Assembly (NCBI GenBank): GCA_003008705.1
Contig: PDUO01000005.1
Span: 561,997-625,996, forward strand
Source of the DNA: Pezicula radicicola
Lineage: Eukaryota; Ascomycota; Leotiomycetes; Helotiales; Dermateaceae
Direction: 5' to 3'
DNA length: 64,000 nt
The position numbers and the translations under genes were made by a program. The notes beneath the pieces were generated by a model. It was given only the letters and a program-made list of their open reading frames with translations. It was not told where the DNA came from and made no database searches. Positions 1 to 11,822 of this stretch are shown here, piece after piece; position 1 is the first letter of the stretch, and each line of letters begins with the position of its first letter.

Positions 1-3000
1 GGTCGTCCACTCCAGATTCAATGCGAGGTTACGAAATTCTAAATCTCCGCCCTTTCAATAATAATAATAATCATAATACTCCGTACTCCATTATGCAATA
101 CAGGACTGGGGAATCATACAGTAGGAGCTAGGCGGGCCCGGGAAAGGGGATAGGTAGCGCCACATAAGAAAAGTGCCCGAGTTACGAAGGTAGAGTACGA
201 AACATCTAGGAACAAGTTTTTCTAAGAATGAATAAGAATCAAGAATTCGCGGGTGCAACACGTGTTGTTACCAAAAGAAAAAGAAAAGATGCTACAAGAG
301 GCGAGCGGTGTACTGGGTATCCCCGTCGGTCCAACAGGAGCAAAGTGTCCCTATCACTCCCTCTCACCCCAAGGTATGACCGGACCAGTCATCCAGCGTT
401 GAGGCGCTTCAACTACGCTCGAATGGGCATAACTCCGTACACTGCCAGACCCCCTCGGCATGCAAAAAAGGCTTTGCAACGTCCTTGCTGTCCCAGGTGG
501 CAAAGCGCTCATCCATGTGATTGGCTACCTGCTTTCTCCATGACAGTCATTTCACATCGCTGGGAACATCTCTGGGGAAAACTCTCGAGCTCCTGAAAAA
601 GGGATCCCAAAACCTGGCGGCTTCACGGCTTCCAGGGTTTTTGGGAAATGCGCAGTTGGGAAGCGCTGAGCTAAGGCTCTCGTAATGATGCACGGCCTGT
701 GAGACCAGGCCTGTCAAAACCTCACGATACCACGGCTGAAAGAAGAGCTAAGTAGACACCGTCTGTTTTCGCCGAAACGTTTTCCAGGGAGACCTCGACG
801 GGAACGGTCACTGTTCAGTCTTCTCAAGTGCTTATTCCCGAAAGTTGGGAGTCTGGAAGAAAAGCTCTGCATTCAGCCTGATGACGATTTTTATTGGATT
901 AGATCAATCAACCTTGGAGATAGGTAAAAATAACGGAAAAGATAGGAGGGAAAGTCCATGTAGCGACATTCCCAGCAGCGCTACAGCGCCCATACCACAC
1001 AACTTGGAAGCACCCAAATCCGAAGCAATAATGATATTTTTAATAATAATACTCCGTCCTCGTACTAGCATGCTGTCTCAGTAAGTCTACACTAAAGAGG
1101 AAGGGGACTGACTGTCCTAGGCTCGTCTAGCGACTGGTACTTCGTATAGTAGTGATGGTCTCGAAATGTCCCTGGAATGCGTGGCTTCAAAACGTCAAAC
1201 TTAACATCGAATCAAAGACTCGCAAGCCGTGAGTCTCTGGAATGGCGACTTTGCGATCGGCATCCTGCGCTGACCCGGGAATTGGGGGAGCGAATCACTG
1301 CGCCACAGCGCACTGTCACCCTCGTGGCCTCGGCGATGCGCGTGCCTATGACCTGCCATTCTGCTGGGATCCGTCTGTGTCCTTCTAGAAGGAGCGCTAG
1401 AAGGTCATTGCGACTCTAAATAATGGAATGATTCTCTGAGACTTGGAGTCGGCAGTACCGATTGATGGAGGTACGAATAAGGGATTGGATGATGGGTGAG
1501 ATTTGGAGAATAGAGGTTTGAGGCTGGAGATGTTGGATTCCAATCGATGGGTCGCCGTCAAATTTACCAGGGCGCTGGCCTGGTACGCACCCAGCACACT
1601 ATATGTCTTTACCGAGCTGCAGGGCTGTCAGCAGAACGAAGTTGAACATGAACCCCTAATTAGGTATTAGGGTCAACTGACGAGATAAGGTCAATCAATC
1701 GGATTATAGAGCCTTAGAATGCAGCGAAACCAGGTTTACGCCTGTTTCTTTGAAGAGGGTGTGAGGCTCTCAGGAAGGCCTCCAGAACGGCAAGTGAGTG
1801 GCTGACTTAGACCGTCTTCTGCGGTCAGCTACTCGGTGTAATTTCAAACATTTGAGACACGGCACTTGGGAAAACCTGTTGATTTAATTCGCAGCTTTGC
1901 CATTGACTTATTGTGAAGTCATCTCCGATACGATTACGAAGGAGCATCTAGGTCTCTTAGCCCATCGCTGTACTAGGAAGGTTTTAGTAAATGTGAAAAG
2001 GGGGGAGGTTTGTGATCATGTGATATTGGATAAATGTGCTGATGCTGACCGATACATCCATGATATACCCAAGAAGTAAACTAGTCCAAGGTGTATATGA
2101 ACGGACATTGGAGTTTAAAGCTTTATCTTCTATTCGCCAATTGGAAAACTACTGTTAAATCACTATCACAACGACATAATATGCCGACCCTTCCGCATCC
2201 AATAGCGTAGTCCTCAAAGGAAACCACAGTCAACAAACAAACACTTCCACTAATTGAAATAGGCAGGCATTTCTAACTAGTTCTAATTACAGAAATCCAA
2301 GATTCAATACTGCTTCAACCCCAGAGAGTTCTCCGTGAATCCATGATTCCCAACAAACCTAGAGACTAGAGTCCACTTCAAATTGCGCACAAACTAAAGT
2401 ATCCTTCTCTAGTGAGTCTTGATTGTCTGCTGCAATTTTGTTAAGTGTAAATCCTATTACTCCGAGGTTCGTATACTGTATTTTTCATGTGAAGGTAGAA
2501 AAACACGTCCCGCAACTTCCGACTCCTATATGCGAAGACACTTCAGCTCGCTCCTGCTCGGTACCTGACCACAAGTTAGGAGAGGCTCCCCTTCCATAGA
2601 ATCAACTCACATAAAATAATGTACACATATGAATTCTACAACAGCATAATTCTTTTGAAAGAGACAAATCCCTTCTACAAGACCAGCTGCATCAGAATTC
2701 TCAAAAACTTTCTCCACTAAACAGTACCTTGAGCGTCCATGCCAAACCCATTATCAAAGCTCTGCAAAAGTCCAGCTATTCAAGCTCAAACACCAAAAAA
2801 AAAAAATATTCAAATCCTCCACTCTTGTAATAGATTAGTGCTAATGGTATTGCCATGCAGGACATGTCCTCTCTAAAACGAAAAGCGAATACAAGATTCG
2901 TAACAGCCAACATATCCCGAACTTAACAGCATCCTCTTCCTCCTCTACCTTACACGATTCTCGAGCATTCGATTCAAATATACACAGCTTCATTACAAAT

Positions 3001-3858
3001 ACTCCGATGTGTTGGTACAGAATACCGGTATGCGTTAGGTTTTGGCATTGGCTGATGGAATAGCAACAACTGCTCGCTAATCACCGCCAGACGTTTGAAG
3101 CGACCTGTGTATCGTAACATTCGATGCCTCCTCGCTCGACTATTCATACTAATCTACCTAACCTCGAAAATAGCCTCTAGATATCTCAACCACCGCATCA
3201 ACTCATTGATGTGAAACGCCTCAGTATATCTCAATTTACACTTCTCCCTGCTCCAACTAAAGCAGGGAACAGTAGATCTGGTACACAGAGAAGTGGACAT
3301 CCCTCCTCCCTGCCCATAACAACAATACGTATATCAATTGACAGATTGTCACCTTAAACTAGAAGACCTACGTCACTACTTTAATGGTGTGCAATAGTGA
3401 GTAAAGATACGCAGTGAAATCCCTCATCCAAGAGGCACGCATGTACGGAAAGACGCCGTTCCTAGTATTAGTAGGACTCTAGATGGTTGTTGGCTATTAA
3501 TGTGCTGTGGTATATATGATCTTCCTAGGGAATTTCTAAAGTGGTAATTTTAGTACAAGTTTACTTACTTTCCTTTACATCTATCTATTAGATATTAGAA
3601 AATGTTTCGTGAAATTCAGTAGGTGACTTGATACCAACTTCACTTATTTTATATGGGCTTAGTTAATTGGGGTAGCTCACTTTCTATTAGTTATATATCT
3701 ACTTTCGTAAGTCAATTAGTACCTACTCGTTCTGTATATACTTGGAGCTTTATGCTACCTTAGAGTAGCAACTAACTCTTAGTTTCCGGTCATTTGCCTG
3801 CCAATTTGTATCTACAATTGTTCCGTGTTGACAGGAAGAAAACACTTCTTATTTCAGT
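1..3858. other. Gene-free stretch, 3' flank of the permease gene
   Basis: I see no supportable gene. The open frames are short (at most 122 codons), overlap on opposite strands and match no family I know. The stretch holds short TAA/TAAT runs near 58-75 and 1028-1048 and a poly-A run near 2796-2808. No tRNA-like or terminal-inverted-repeat structure was recognised. Confidence 0.6.
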
Positions 3859-6178
3859 TCACTTATTTGCCTCCTCCGAAGTTCCTGATGCGTTTTCTCT
3901 TTCAACAACCGGAAGTTCCTCTCCAGCTCGCTCTGCATCCTGCCACTTCACATACTCGAGTAAACCGGTCTCGTTATAATAAGCTCTTCCAGTTGTTCTA
4001 AATATGAGCATTAGTAACATTATGACCCTATTCCGTTTGCTAAGGAGAAAGAAAAAAAACAGGGAATCTTACAAGTCTCGTCTGATCAGCAGCAGAATAA
4101 CCCCAACACTAATTATAGCTAGTCCAATGAAAACAGCACAAACTGCATAGCCATATTTATAGTGCGGCGCATCAACAGCAGGAAAAAGAAGGACTACAAA
4201 TATCTCGTTAGAAATCAATCCTTTCTCTCCCGCTCTAAATACTAGAATAAATCCACATACCAAGCGCAAAAGAGTTAATCGTATAAACAAGCGTATTCCC
4301 AATAGAAACAATTAAACCCCTTAACGTTGCATTTCCCTGACATACTTCACTCAACCAAGTAATAGTAAGTGATTGTGCAGGCAAACCAGTCGTAATAAGA
4401 ATATATCCTAGGAATTTCAGGGCTGTGGGCGCTCTCCAGACTGCAAGTGATGCGTTGCCAAACATGCAGAGGAACATATTCCAGACGATGATTATTGGGC
4501 GGTTACCGATTGCATCGGAGATTACGCCACTGAGGAGTGAGTTCACCACGGCGGCTCCTTGGCCTGCTGTTGGGATTGTGTTGATTTGTTCAACAGTGTA
4601 GATGTTTCTGTAGATTGTTAGAAAGAAGTTGAGGGGTTTGGCTTACGAGGTTTGGAAAGGGTGGTGTTTCGTTAGAACGTACAGATATTGGAGCCATAGA
4701 TTAAAGTATCCGTCGCCCCAGGAGAAAGCACCATATAAGCTGCACGATCATTAGATATGGATTATTACCATGTCTTTTGAAACTTACGTGTAGCAGATGG
4801 CAAAGCCGTAGACGTGCCAGGTGTCTAGGATGCTCTTGAATCGTTTCCAAGTGATTTTCTGGACGGGCTTACGTCCTGCTTGCTTCATTCTATCTTCAGC
4901 GTAGAGGAGGTCCTGTTTTATACTATGGGTTATTTTTTATTTTTTATTTCTTGTTTCTTCTGTGAAAAGAGACCAGTATTAGGGAACTTACCTCTTTAGA
5001 GAGCCACTTTGCTCTGCTACTCGAAGGCTGATCCGGCAGAGCGTAGAAGCCCCAAACCGCGATGGGTATTGAGATTAAACCGTCGAAGATAAAAAGCCAT
5101 CTGCAGGCCACGTCAATCAAGAGGCAGAGAGTCTGTAAATCTTGATAACTTACTGCCACCCGCGAAGACCTGATCTTCCATCCATATGCGCATAGAGACC
5201 AGCTTAAAAGATAAGTGTCAGCAATGCTCGCTTAAAATATAACTTTACAACACTAACCTTGAATATACCCCGAAAACATGCCAGCGATATTCGACGAAAC
5301 TTCATACATAGCCATTCTCTTTCCGAGTTCAGCAGGTGTGTACCATGCTCCCAGAACCGAGGCAAAACCAGGAAACGCAATGGCTTCGAAGAAACCGATG
5401 AAGAAACGAAGGCCATATATCTGTGCTTTAGAGTCAGTAATTGCTATGATTATTTTCCATCATTTGTGGACTTTGGCATTGAAATATTCACAGTCTGAGC
5501 TGACTTGGCACCTGCAATACCCATAACTAGAATAGACCAGAGAAGCTCGCAAGCTGGCATGAGAAGCGAGGGTCGAACACGGGTTGCCAATAGAATGAGC
5601 GGAACTACGACGTGGTTAGTCTATTATGTCTCGGCAATAGGAATCTGGGACGTACTGGCGCCAATGATGATTCCAACGTTGAAGAACGTAGAGAAGAGAT
5701 TCAATTCGTTGCCATACAAGGATAACTATGATAACTTAGATAAATTGATATGGGCAGTTAGGGTTACCACTTACATCATCCTGCATTCCAGAGACGTAGG
5801 AATTGCTGTACATGTTAAACTTCCGGGAGAGAACCATATCTGCTGTCTAACTCACCTGATATTTGTGTTGTCAAGATTCTGAATAAAACTCGCCAACAAA
5901 GTATAGGAACTAAACAGGAATTCAGTTTGGTGAGCAGTATCAGAAGAACGAGGAGAAACTTACAAGATGTACGTATCAAGCTTTCGTACTAACTTATGAT
6001 CTGGATCTTTGTTGAAATATGCAGGTAATTTCAAACCCAAGAAATGTCGATCATTCGAGGTGTTATCGCCGTCCTCTTCTACGGCTTCTACCAAGGTCTT
6101 CCCTTTATCATTTCCAACATCGAGTGATGGATCATCCATGGTATCATTTGTTCCAGTAATTCGTTGAACAGTCGACAT
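3859..6178 (-). CDS. Dal5-type MFS permease (anion:cation symporter family)
   Basis: Plasma-membrane transporter of the allantoate/pantothenate permease type; these import small organic anions such as allantoate, ureidosuccinate, pantothenate or sulfur compounds. My splice model has 13 exons: 6178-5964, 5909-5856, 5805-5775, 5725-5656, 5604-5512, 5425-5258, 5202-5154, 5100-4992, 4912-4788, 4739-4647, 4607-4261, 4193-4073 and 3997-3859. All junctions are in phase and give 537 aa. Family landmarks are the N-terminal KLDTYI segment followed by NTNISNSYVSGM, the loop after TM2 with YGNELN, the FGF/FFEA-like segment GLRFFIGFFEAIAFPG, RGWQWLFIFDGL in the central part, and FPAVDAPHYKYGY before the last membrane segments. 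The start is the ATG giving MSTVQRI; an upstream in-frame start ten codons earlier is less likely. It is divergent from the flavin monooxygenase at 7225, which suggests a shared substrate. Substrate unknown. Confidence 0.93.
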
Positions 6179-7224
6179 TATTGTATTTCCTAGAACTGCA
6201 AGCACCAAATTGAGCCAAAACCGAAAACGGAGTTGAATCCTTTTGCCCTACAGCTTATCTCGGGCGAACACAGAACTTAAATGATTCCCAAGTCCGCATA
6301 GATACGACAATCACTGAAGACCTATATGGTTAGGCTGAGACACCGTAAGATGTGTTAGCGCTTGAATAGTATTAGGAAACAGGCAGTACAATAACGTAGA
6401 TCGAATTTAGAGAAGAAGAGAAAATATTACAGTGAAAGACGAAAGAATGATCCACCATGGCACCATACTGCTGGGGCGATATCTTCGAAAGTCACTCAGA
6501 TTGCCAGGAAGTTTGAACATCTCTATCGCTTGTGGGTCGTTCTTCCAATCTATGCTAGCTGATAATATTGGTTGGAGATAACAAATTCTATGGCACCCGA
6601 AATAAGTTTAGCTTGATCGCGAGATTGCTTTGGAAAGGAGGAAGTGGGTATGGCACAATAGATAGTGATTATGGCGCACTTTTCATTAAGTCATAAAGGT
6701 GGAATAAGACCATGATAGCACGCAAACGTGCCGGCGGCAGCGAAAATGGGGGAAATGTGCCGACACCCCTGTGTCGTTACTGACATAGTGACATAGAACT
6801 ACTCTCGTATAGAGTTAGACGAGGAGTTATTACAGTAAACTTAGACAAGTCCCTAAACGCATATATGCTACACATAGACTTATAGACTTTTTAGAGCTAT
6901 TCTGATTTATAATAGCGATGAAGACTTCTGTGTGCGAGTGTAGGCCGGTGATAGAAGAGTGGGATATAATCGAGATCCGCATTGCACTTTCGTTGGCACA
7001 GGCCACCACACTTTTGACTCGAGGTTTATCCGCACGTGAACGCTTCAATTAGAATCTCAATATAGTATCCCCCACTATCTTAATCTTGTCATAACACCCG
7101 AAAGTCGTACTACTAGGACAAGACGTGATAAGAGACTTTATATTCCAAAGTAGAACCATATTTCATTTCTCGACTCTACGGCCGTAGGATAGGTTTTAAC
7201 TCAAAAGCTCACAGGAAAAACACC
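6179..7224. promoter_or_regulatory. Shared divergent promoter with GATA motifs
   Basis: Intergenic region between two divergent starts, presumably serving both. GATA-factor type hexamers are visible at 6254-6260 (CTTATCT, which is AGATAAG on the minus strand, close to the permease start), 6560-6565 (TGATAA), 6576-6581 (AGATAA) and 7126-7132 (TGATAAG, about 95 bp before the monooxygenase start). An E-box CACGTG lies at 7033-7038. GATA sites in fungi often bind AreA/Nit2-class nitrogen regulators. Regulation by nitrogen is an inference, as such hexamers also occur by chance. Confidence 0.5.
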
Positions 7225-8927
7225 ATGGCCAACGTGGAAACAAAAAAGAAGAGAATTTATCTAAATGCCTTCGATACTTGCTCTGTCGGGCATACATGTC
7301 CTGGGCAATGGAGAAATCCAAGAGATCGATCATCTACGAAGCGAAATCTCGAGTACTGGACTGAAACGGCAAAGATCCTCGAGAGAGGTAAATTCAGTGC
7401 TTACTTTCTAGCGGACACTGTAGGAGGCTTCGAAGTTTACAAGGTCAGTCTTAAGTTCTGAGGAAATCTAGGTCTTCTAGGTTGAATTTACTTATTGCTC
7501 CCGAATCAAGTTTCAGGTGCTCCTGGTAGTTGATAGAATAAGTTAACTAACTCCGAGTTTCTGAATACAGGGCTCCAGGTCTCCAGCTATCAAGATTGGT
7601 GAGGAATTCCCAGTAACCGATCCATTCGTTGTAAGTATCTAGCCAAGCCCCAATTGCTAAAACCAGATTCTGACGCCCTAAATTGTAGCCGATAAGTGCC
7701 ATGGCTGCTGTCACGAAGTCCTTAGGTTTTGGAGTTACTGCTTCAACTTCATACGAGGCTCCATTTCTTCTTGCTAGGAGATTTGCTACGTTGGACCACT
7801 TCACCAAAGGTAGAATCGCATGGAATATCGTGACTTCGTGGAACAAGGCTAGCGCACTCGCTATGGGTCTTAAAGATATAGTTGATCATGACGAGAGGTA
7901 TGCTGTTGCTGAGGAATATATGCAATTATCATACAAGTAAGCTATCGTTGTTCTCCACTCAATGATTGATACTGACGAAGGTTTGCAGACTTTGGGAGTC
8001 ATCTATATCTGATTCTGCTTTGCTTGAAGATCGAGAAAAGGAGATTTACATCGACCCTGATCAAGTCAGGACCATTAAGCATCATGGGAAATATTTCGAT
8101 CTCGAAAGTCCCTTCATTGTAGACCCGAGTCCTCAGAGAACTCCGTTTCTCTTTCAAGCTGGGACATCTCCGTAGGTTAATCATATCCACCAAAGTGATG
8201 TTATTGATATTGCTTTAGTGCCGGTTCTGCTTTTGGTGCAAAACACGCCGAAGCCATATTCGTAGCAGCCCACGTTCCTGGCGTGCTCGCGCCCAAGATC
8301 GCCAAGATTCGTCAAACTGCCGCGGCCAATGGACGAGATCCGCAAAAAATCAAGTTCTTTCAATGTCTCACTGTTATACTGGGTAAGACAGATGAAGAAG
8401 CAAAGCTGAAGTTTGAAGAGGTTCAAAAATATCAATCTCTAGAGGGCGGCTTGATCATCTTCAGCGCTTTTACAGGCATCGATCTCAGTCAATTTGATCT
8501 TGACCAAGAGATAACTGCAGCTGATGGGAAAGACTCGGCAATTATTCAATCTGCAGTTAGTAACTTGTTCAGTCATATCGAAGGAGCAGGGAAGTGGACG
8601 CCTCGTCGTGCTGCTCAAGAGTTATCCATTGGAGGCAATGGGGCTGTCATTGTAGGCTCTCCTCAAACAGTAGCGGATGAAATGGAGGTCTGGATTAGAG
8701 AGGCTGACTTGGACGGATTCAATCTCTCACCGGTAGTACAGCCAGAGTCTTGGGAGGATATTGTCGACCTTTTAGTGCCTGAGCTTCAAAGAAGAGGACT
8801 ATATTGGGACGACTATGAAGTCCCAGGAGGTACACTTCGCGAAAACGTGTACGGAGCAGGCCAGAGTAAGCTACAAGATGATCATTTTGGGTCCAATTAT
8901 AAGTATGATAATTGGAAAGATGTATGA
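7225..8927 (+). CDS. NtaA/SnaA/DszA-type flavin-dependent monooxygenase (LLM class)
   Basis: Luciferase-like, FMNH2-dependent monooxygenase of the nitrilotriacetate / dibenzothiophene-sulfone / pristinamycin synthase type. Relatives cleave C-N or C-S bonds to release usable nitrogen or sulfur. The splice model is 7225-7443, 7571-7630, 7689-7936, 7989-8171 and 8219-8927, all GT-AG and in phase, giving 472 aa, near the family norm of about 450. Landmarks are the N-terminal MANVETKKKRIYLNAF and FAYFLADT-like segment, EFPVTDPF, SAMAAVTKSLGFGVTAST, GRIAWNIVTSW near the middle, TPFLFQAGTSPAGSAFGAKHAE, and the C-terminal DGFNLSPVVQPESWEDIVDLLVPELQRRG. It needs a separate flavin reductase, and none is seen in the window. 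It is head-to-head with the Dal5-type permease, so the pair probably imports and degrades one compound. Substrate not determinable from sequence. Confidence 0.95.
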
Positions 8928-11447
8928 GAGTCGCTTAATATAAACGAGATACAAAAGAGTTAATGAGGAAAGGAAAAAATACCTGAGAAAATATATCAGA
9001 ATCAGAGAGTCACTACTTATTTCAGGAATTCCTAGTATTTATTCCTCCTATCTATCTAGTATAGTTAAAAGTTGAAACTGTTAACTCTGTGAGGCTCTCA
9101 ACACCACACTAACCGTATTACATACTAGTAGGTATACTATGCTCTAGATTCGAATTATTTGTGTTGCAGAACCATTTGAACATGTACGTCGCAAGGGTGA
9201 ATGGTACAAAGACTTTGTAAGGAGGGAGAACGAAATGTCCAGGGCACATACTGTGTTGTTCTAATGAAAATTATACTGAAGGGAACCCAGAAACTTTGTC
9301 CAAAGTCTCGGTGTCTAAGTATCCTTGACACTCACTAAGTGAACCGTCGCACGAGTGAGATGACAACAAAATAAAATTGACAATAGTTGAGGTGAATTTC
9401 TAGTCATATAAATAGAGATTTTTCTATAACTAGGGCTCCTCACTAGAGCAATTAAATTAAGTTTAAATTAAGTGAAATGTAGTTATATATAGTTGTTGTT
9501 AAGTACCTGGTCACTTGTTAATTCTACATTTGCCTTTTATGCCTACCCTATGCTATGTTTGTAGATCTTTTACTTCTTTACCAATCTAAATTTAAGTTGA
9601 ACTAAATTTTTGGAAGAGGTACTAGAGATACAATCTTTGTATAATTACCATTGTCTCTGGATTCTATTCCTAAGCGGCAAGAGAGAAGATGGTGTCTGTT
9701 TTGTAGTACCGATACATGGGGTTGTTAAACAACATTCCCCAAATTGTACAGTACAAGAAGCTACTTATTAAGACTAATATTCCTTCATAAAGGATCAGAT
9801 GCGTGTCTGTGTAAATAAATAAAAATAAAAGACACAAACTACCTATACCACGTGCGCAGAAACTGTTGGTGGGATTAAAAAGAGTGTTTCATGAATTGGG
9901 TAGCACCACTAAATACGTAGTTCAAAGATTTCTTTTGCACTATTCTTGCAAATAGGTCAGTCAGGTAAAGTTCTGCCTTGCGCTTGTGCTTCTAAAACAC
10001 CATTACACTGCGACTAGTATCTACAAAATTTCAAAGAAATATCATAGAGTTAGCAAACATAAAACTCACGAATAACACGTCAGCAAAATTTCAGATTTTA
10101 TAAACTTAACATATTTAAACATTTGAACTGTGAAGTGAGATTTTGTTGACGACAGCCAAACGCGTAGCAACAAATCCAGTTTTCGTCTAAAACGCCTGCA
10201 GAACGTCGCAAAGTACTAGTAGTAATTTGAAAACAATATGTTGAGTTGGGATGGTCGTAAGTCTGTGTTCAAGAGATGTAGTGCCAGCGTCACAAGTTCT
10301 ACTAATACGAGATCCGGTCATCTTCTGGTCTTCAGCCTTGTTGATATACAACTTGCTCAACAGAAGCAGGTATTTGTTGTTGTTAGTGTAACCAGTCAAT
10401 GAAAGAACTGAGGTGTTGTGAATAAAGTTGTAATTTTATTAGAATATAACTAAACAAACAGGGACTTTAAAGTCAGGGATGATTATCAACTGATCGTCTG
10501 CCTTATCGCTTTCAAACTTTCTATACACCTTGCTCAAATAAAACATATAGTTGTTCTTGTTAGTGTAACTTGTAAATTAATGACCCAAGTGCTATAGCTG
10601 AAGAAGTGTGGTCGTTGGGGACAACCGACTCTTGATTCTTGATTTGATAAATCCATTCGCATCCACTATATACAGAAGTTAGTGATTAATTTTGTATTTC
10701 GAGGACAGTGCTAGTTGTGATAGAATGAAGTTAGCAATCCATGTTAAAGAGTTCTAAGGTAGGTAGTTAAAACACAATCGTTACCCCGACCTAACTACTC
10801 CTCTACTGTCGAGCCAAACGCAGGTTGTGGTTTTTTAGTAGCTGAAAATCTTATACAAAATTGGCAGATAGATTAAAAGAAAGGGTTTGTTTGAAGTTGG
10901 GATGAAAACAAGTTTCGATCGTATTCAATCAGCTGACTGACGGGAAAGCCGTTGCCAAGCTTACGAGTCGAAGTACGTCGTATATCCTCCGTAGCCAATG
11001 ATAAGTCTCCGATCTGTTAAATTACCCCTGACGACGAGGCGTTCCCACCCGTAAATTGGGATCTCCACCAACTTTAGAAGTCTGCGACGATGGCAATTAT
11101 CGAGAGCCTCAACGACTGAGTAACCTTCTTTCAACCTCATCAATTGACGAGTCGTCTCCTCCCTCGACAACATCACCAACCCCCGAAGCGCTCCCTCCAT
11201 CAAGAACAAACGTAAATCTTCCTCCAGCCTCGAGACTTTTCAAACGCCCCTGTCTCTATCAACAACACGCAACGATCCCTAGCTGCAGATTGTCAAGCAG
11301 CATTCTTCAGCAACCACAACCTTCAATTCTTCATTTCGATTCCATCCAGAACGACACATCGTATCCCCCGCCAAGCCACCACCTCAACCACGAACTCTCT
11401 CCCTCAACTGGTCTCTAGCTCCCAATCCACGCGCCCAAACCATCACG
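8928..11447. other. AT-rich gene-free region with a degenerate direct repeat
   Basis: No gene supported. Two loosely similar segments lie in the same orientation at about 10313-10410 and 10500-10600, sharing the cores CTTGCTCAA and TTGTTAGTGTAAC separated by comparable distances. The last 400 bp (from about 11050) become strongly A/C-rich and are probably promoter and leader of the small secreted gene that follows. Confidence 0.45.
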
Positions 11448-11822
11448 ATGCAATTTCATTTCAGCCCCATCGCCGTCCTCATGACCCTCCTCACCCTCAC
11501 CAACACCGCACAAGCACTTAGTCCCGCAAACGCAGGCCATATCGACAGGCGACAGATCGCAGCTGGTGGAGGAGCAGTGGCTGGTACAACAGCTGCGACG
11601 CAAGCTACTACGGTTTCGGTGGCTGCAAGCCATGTGGTTGTAGGGGGTGTCACGACGGTTACATATGTTACTTTTACGCAGACTTTTGCTACAACTGCGT
11701 TGGGGACCTGGGCTTTTGGAAGTGAGACGAGTAGTGGAACTATTGGCCTGGGGACGATTAGCGGTACGGTTGGGTCGGTCAAAAGTAAGAGGGCTGCTCC
11801 AACGCCCGAGGCTGCATCGTAG
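11448..11822 (+). CDS. Small secreted protein of unknown function
   Basis: Single-exon 124-aa protein. Residues 1-23 form a classical signal peptide with a hydrophobic core (IAVLMTLLTLT) and an Ala-Gln-Ala cleavage site before LSPAN. The mature part has a dibasic site (DRR at about 33-35) that a Kex2-type protease could use, then a Gly/Thr/Val-rich, low-complexity stretch (TTVTYVTFTQTF), and a second basic cluster KSKR near residue 115 followed by a short Ala/Pro tail. No cysteines are seen in the mature part, which is unusual for a secreted effector. No catalytic motif is recognised. It may be a cell-wall or matrix protein; this is an inference. Confidence 0.72.
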   Translation: MQFHFSPIAVLMTLLTLTNTAQALSPANAGHIDRRQIAAGGGAVAGTTAATQATTVSVAASHVVVGGVTTVTYVTFTQTFATTALGTWAFGSETSSGTIGLGTISGTVGSVKSKRAAPTPEAAS

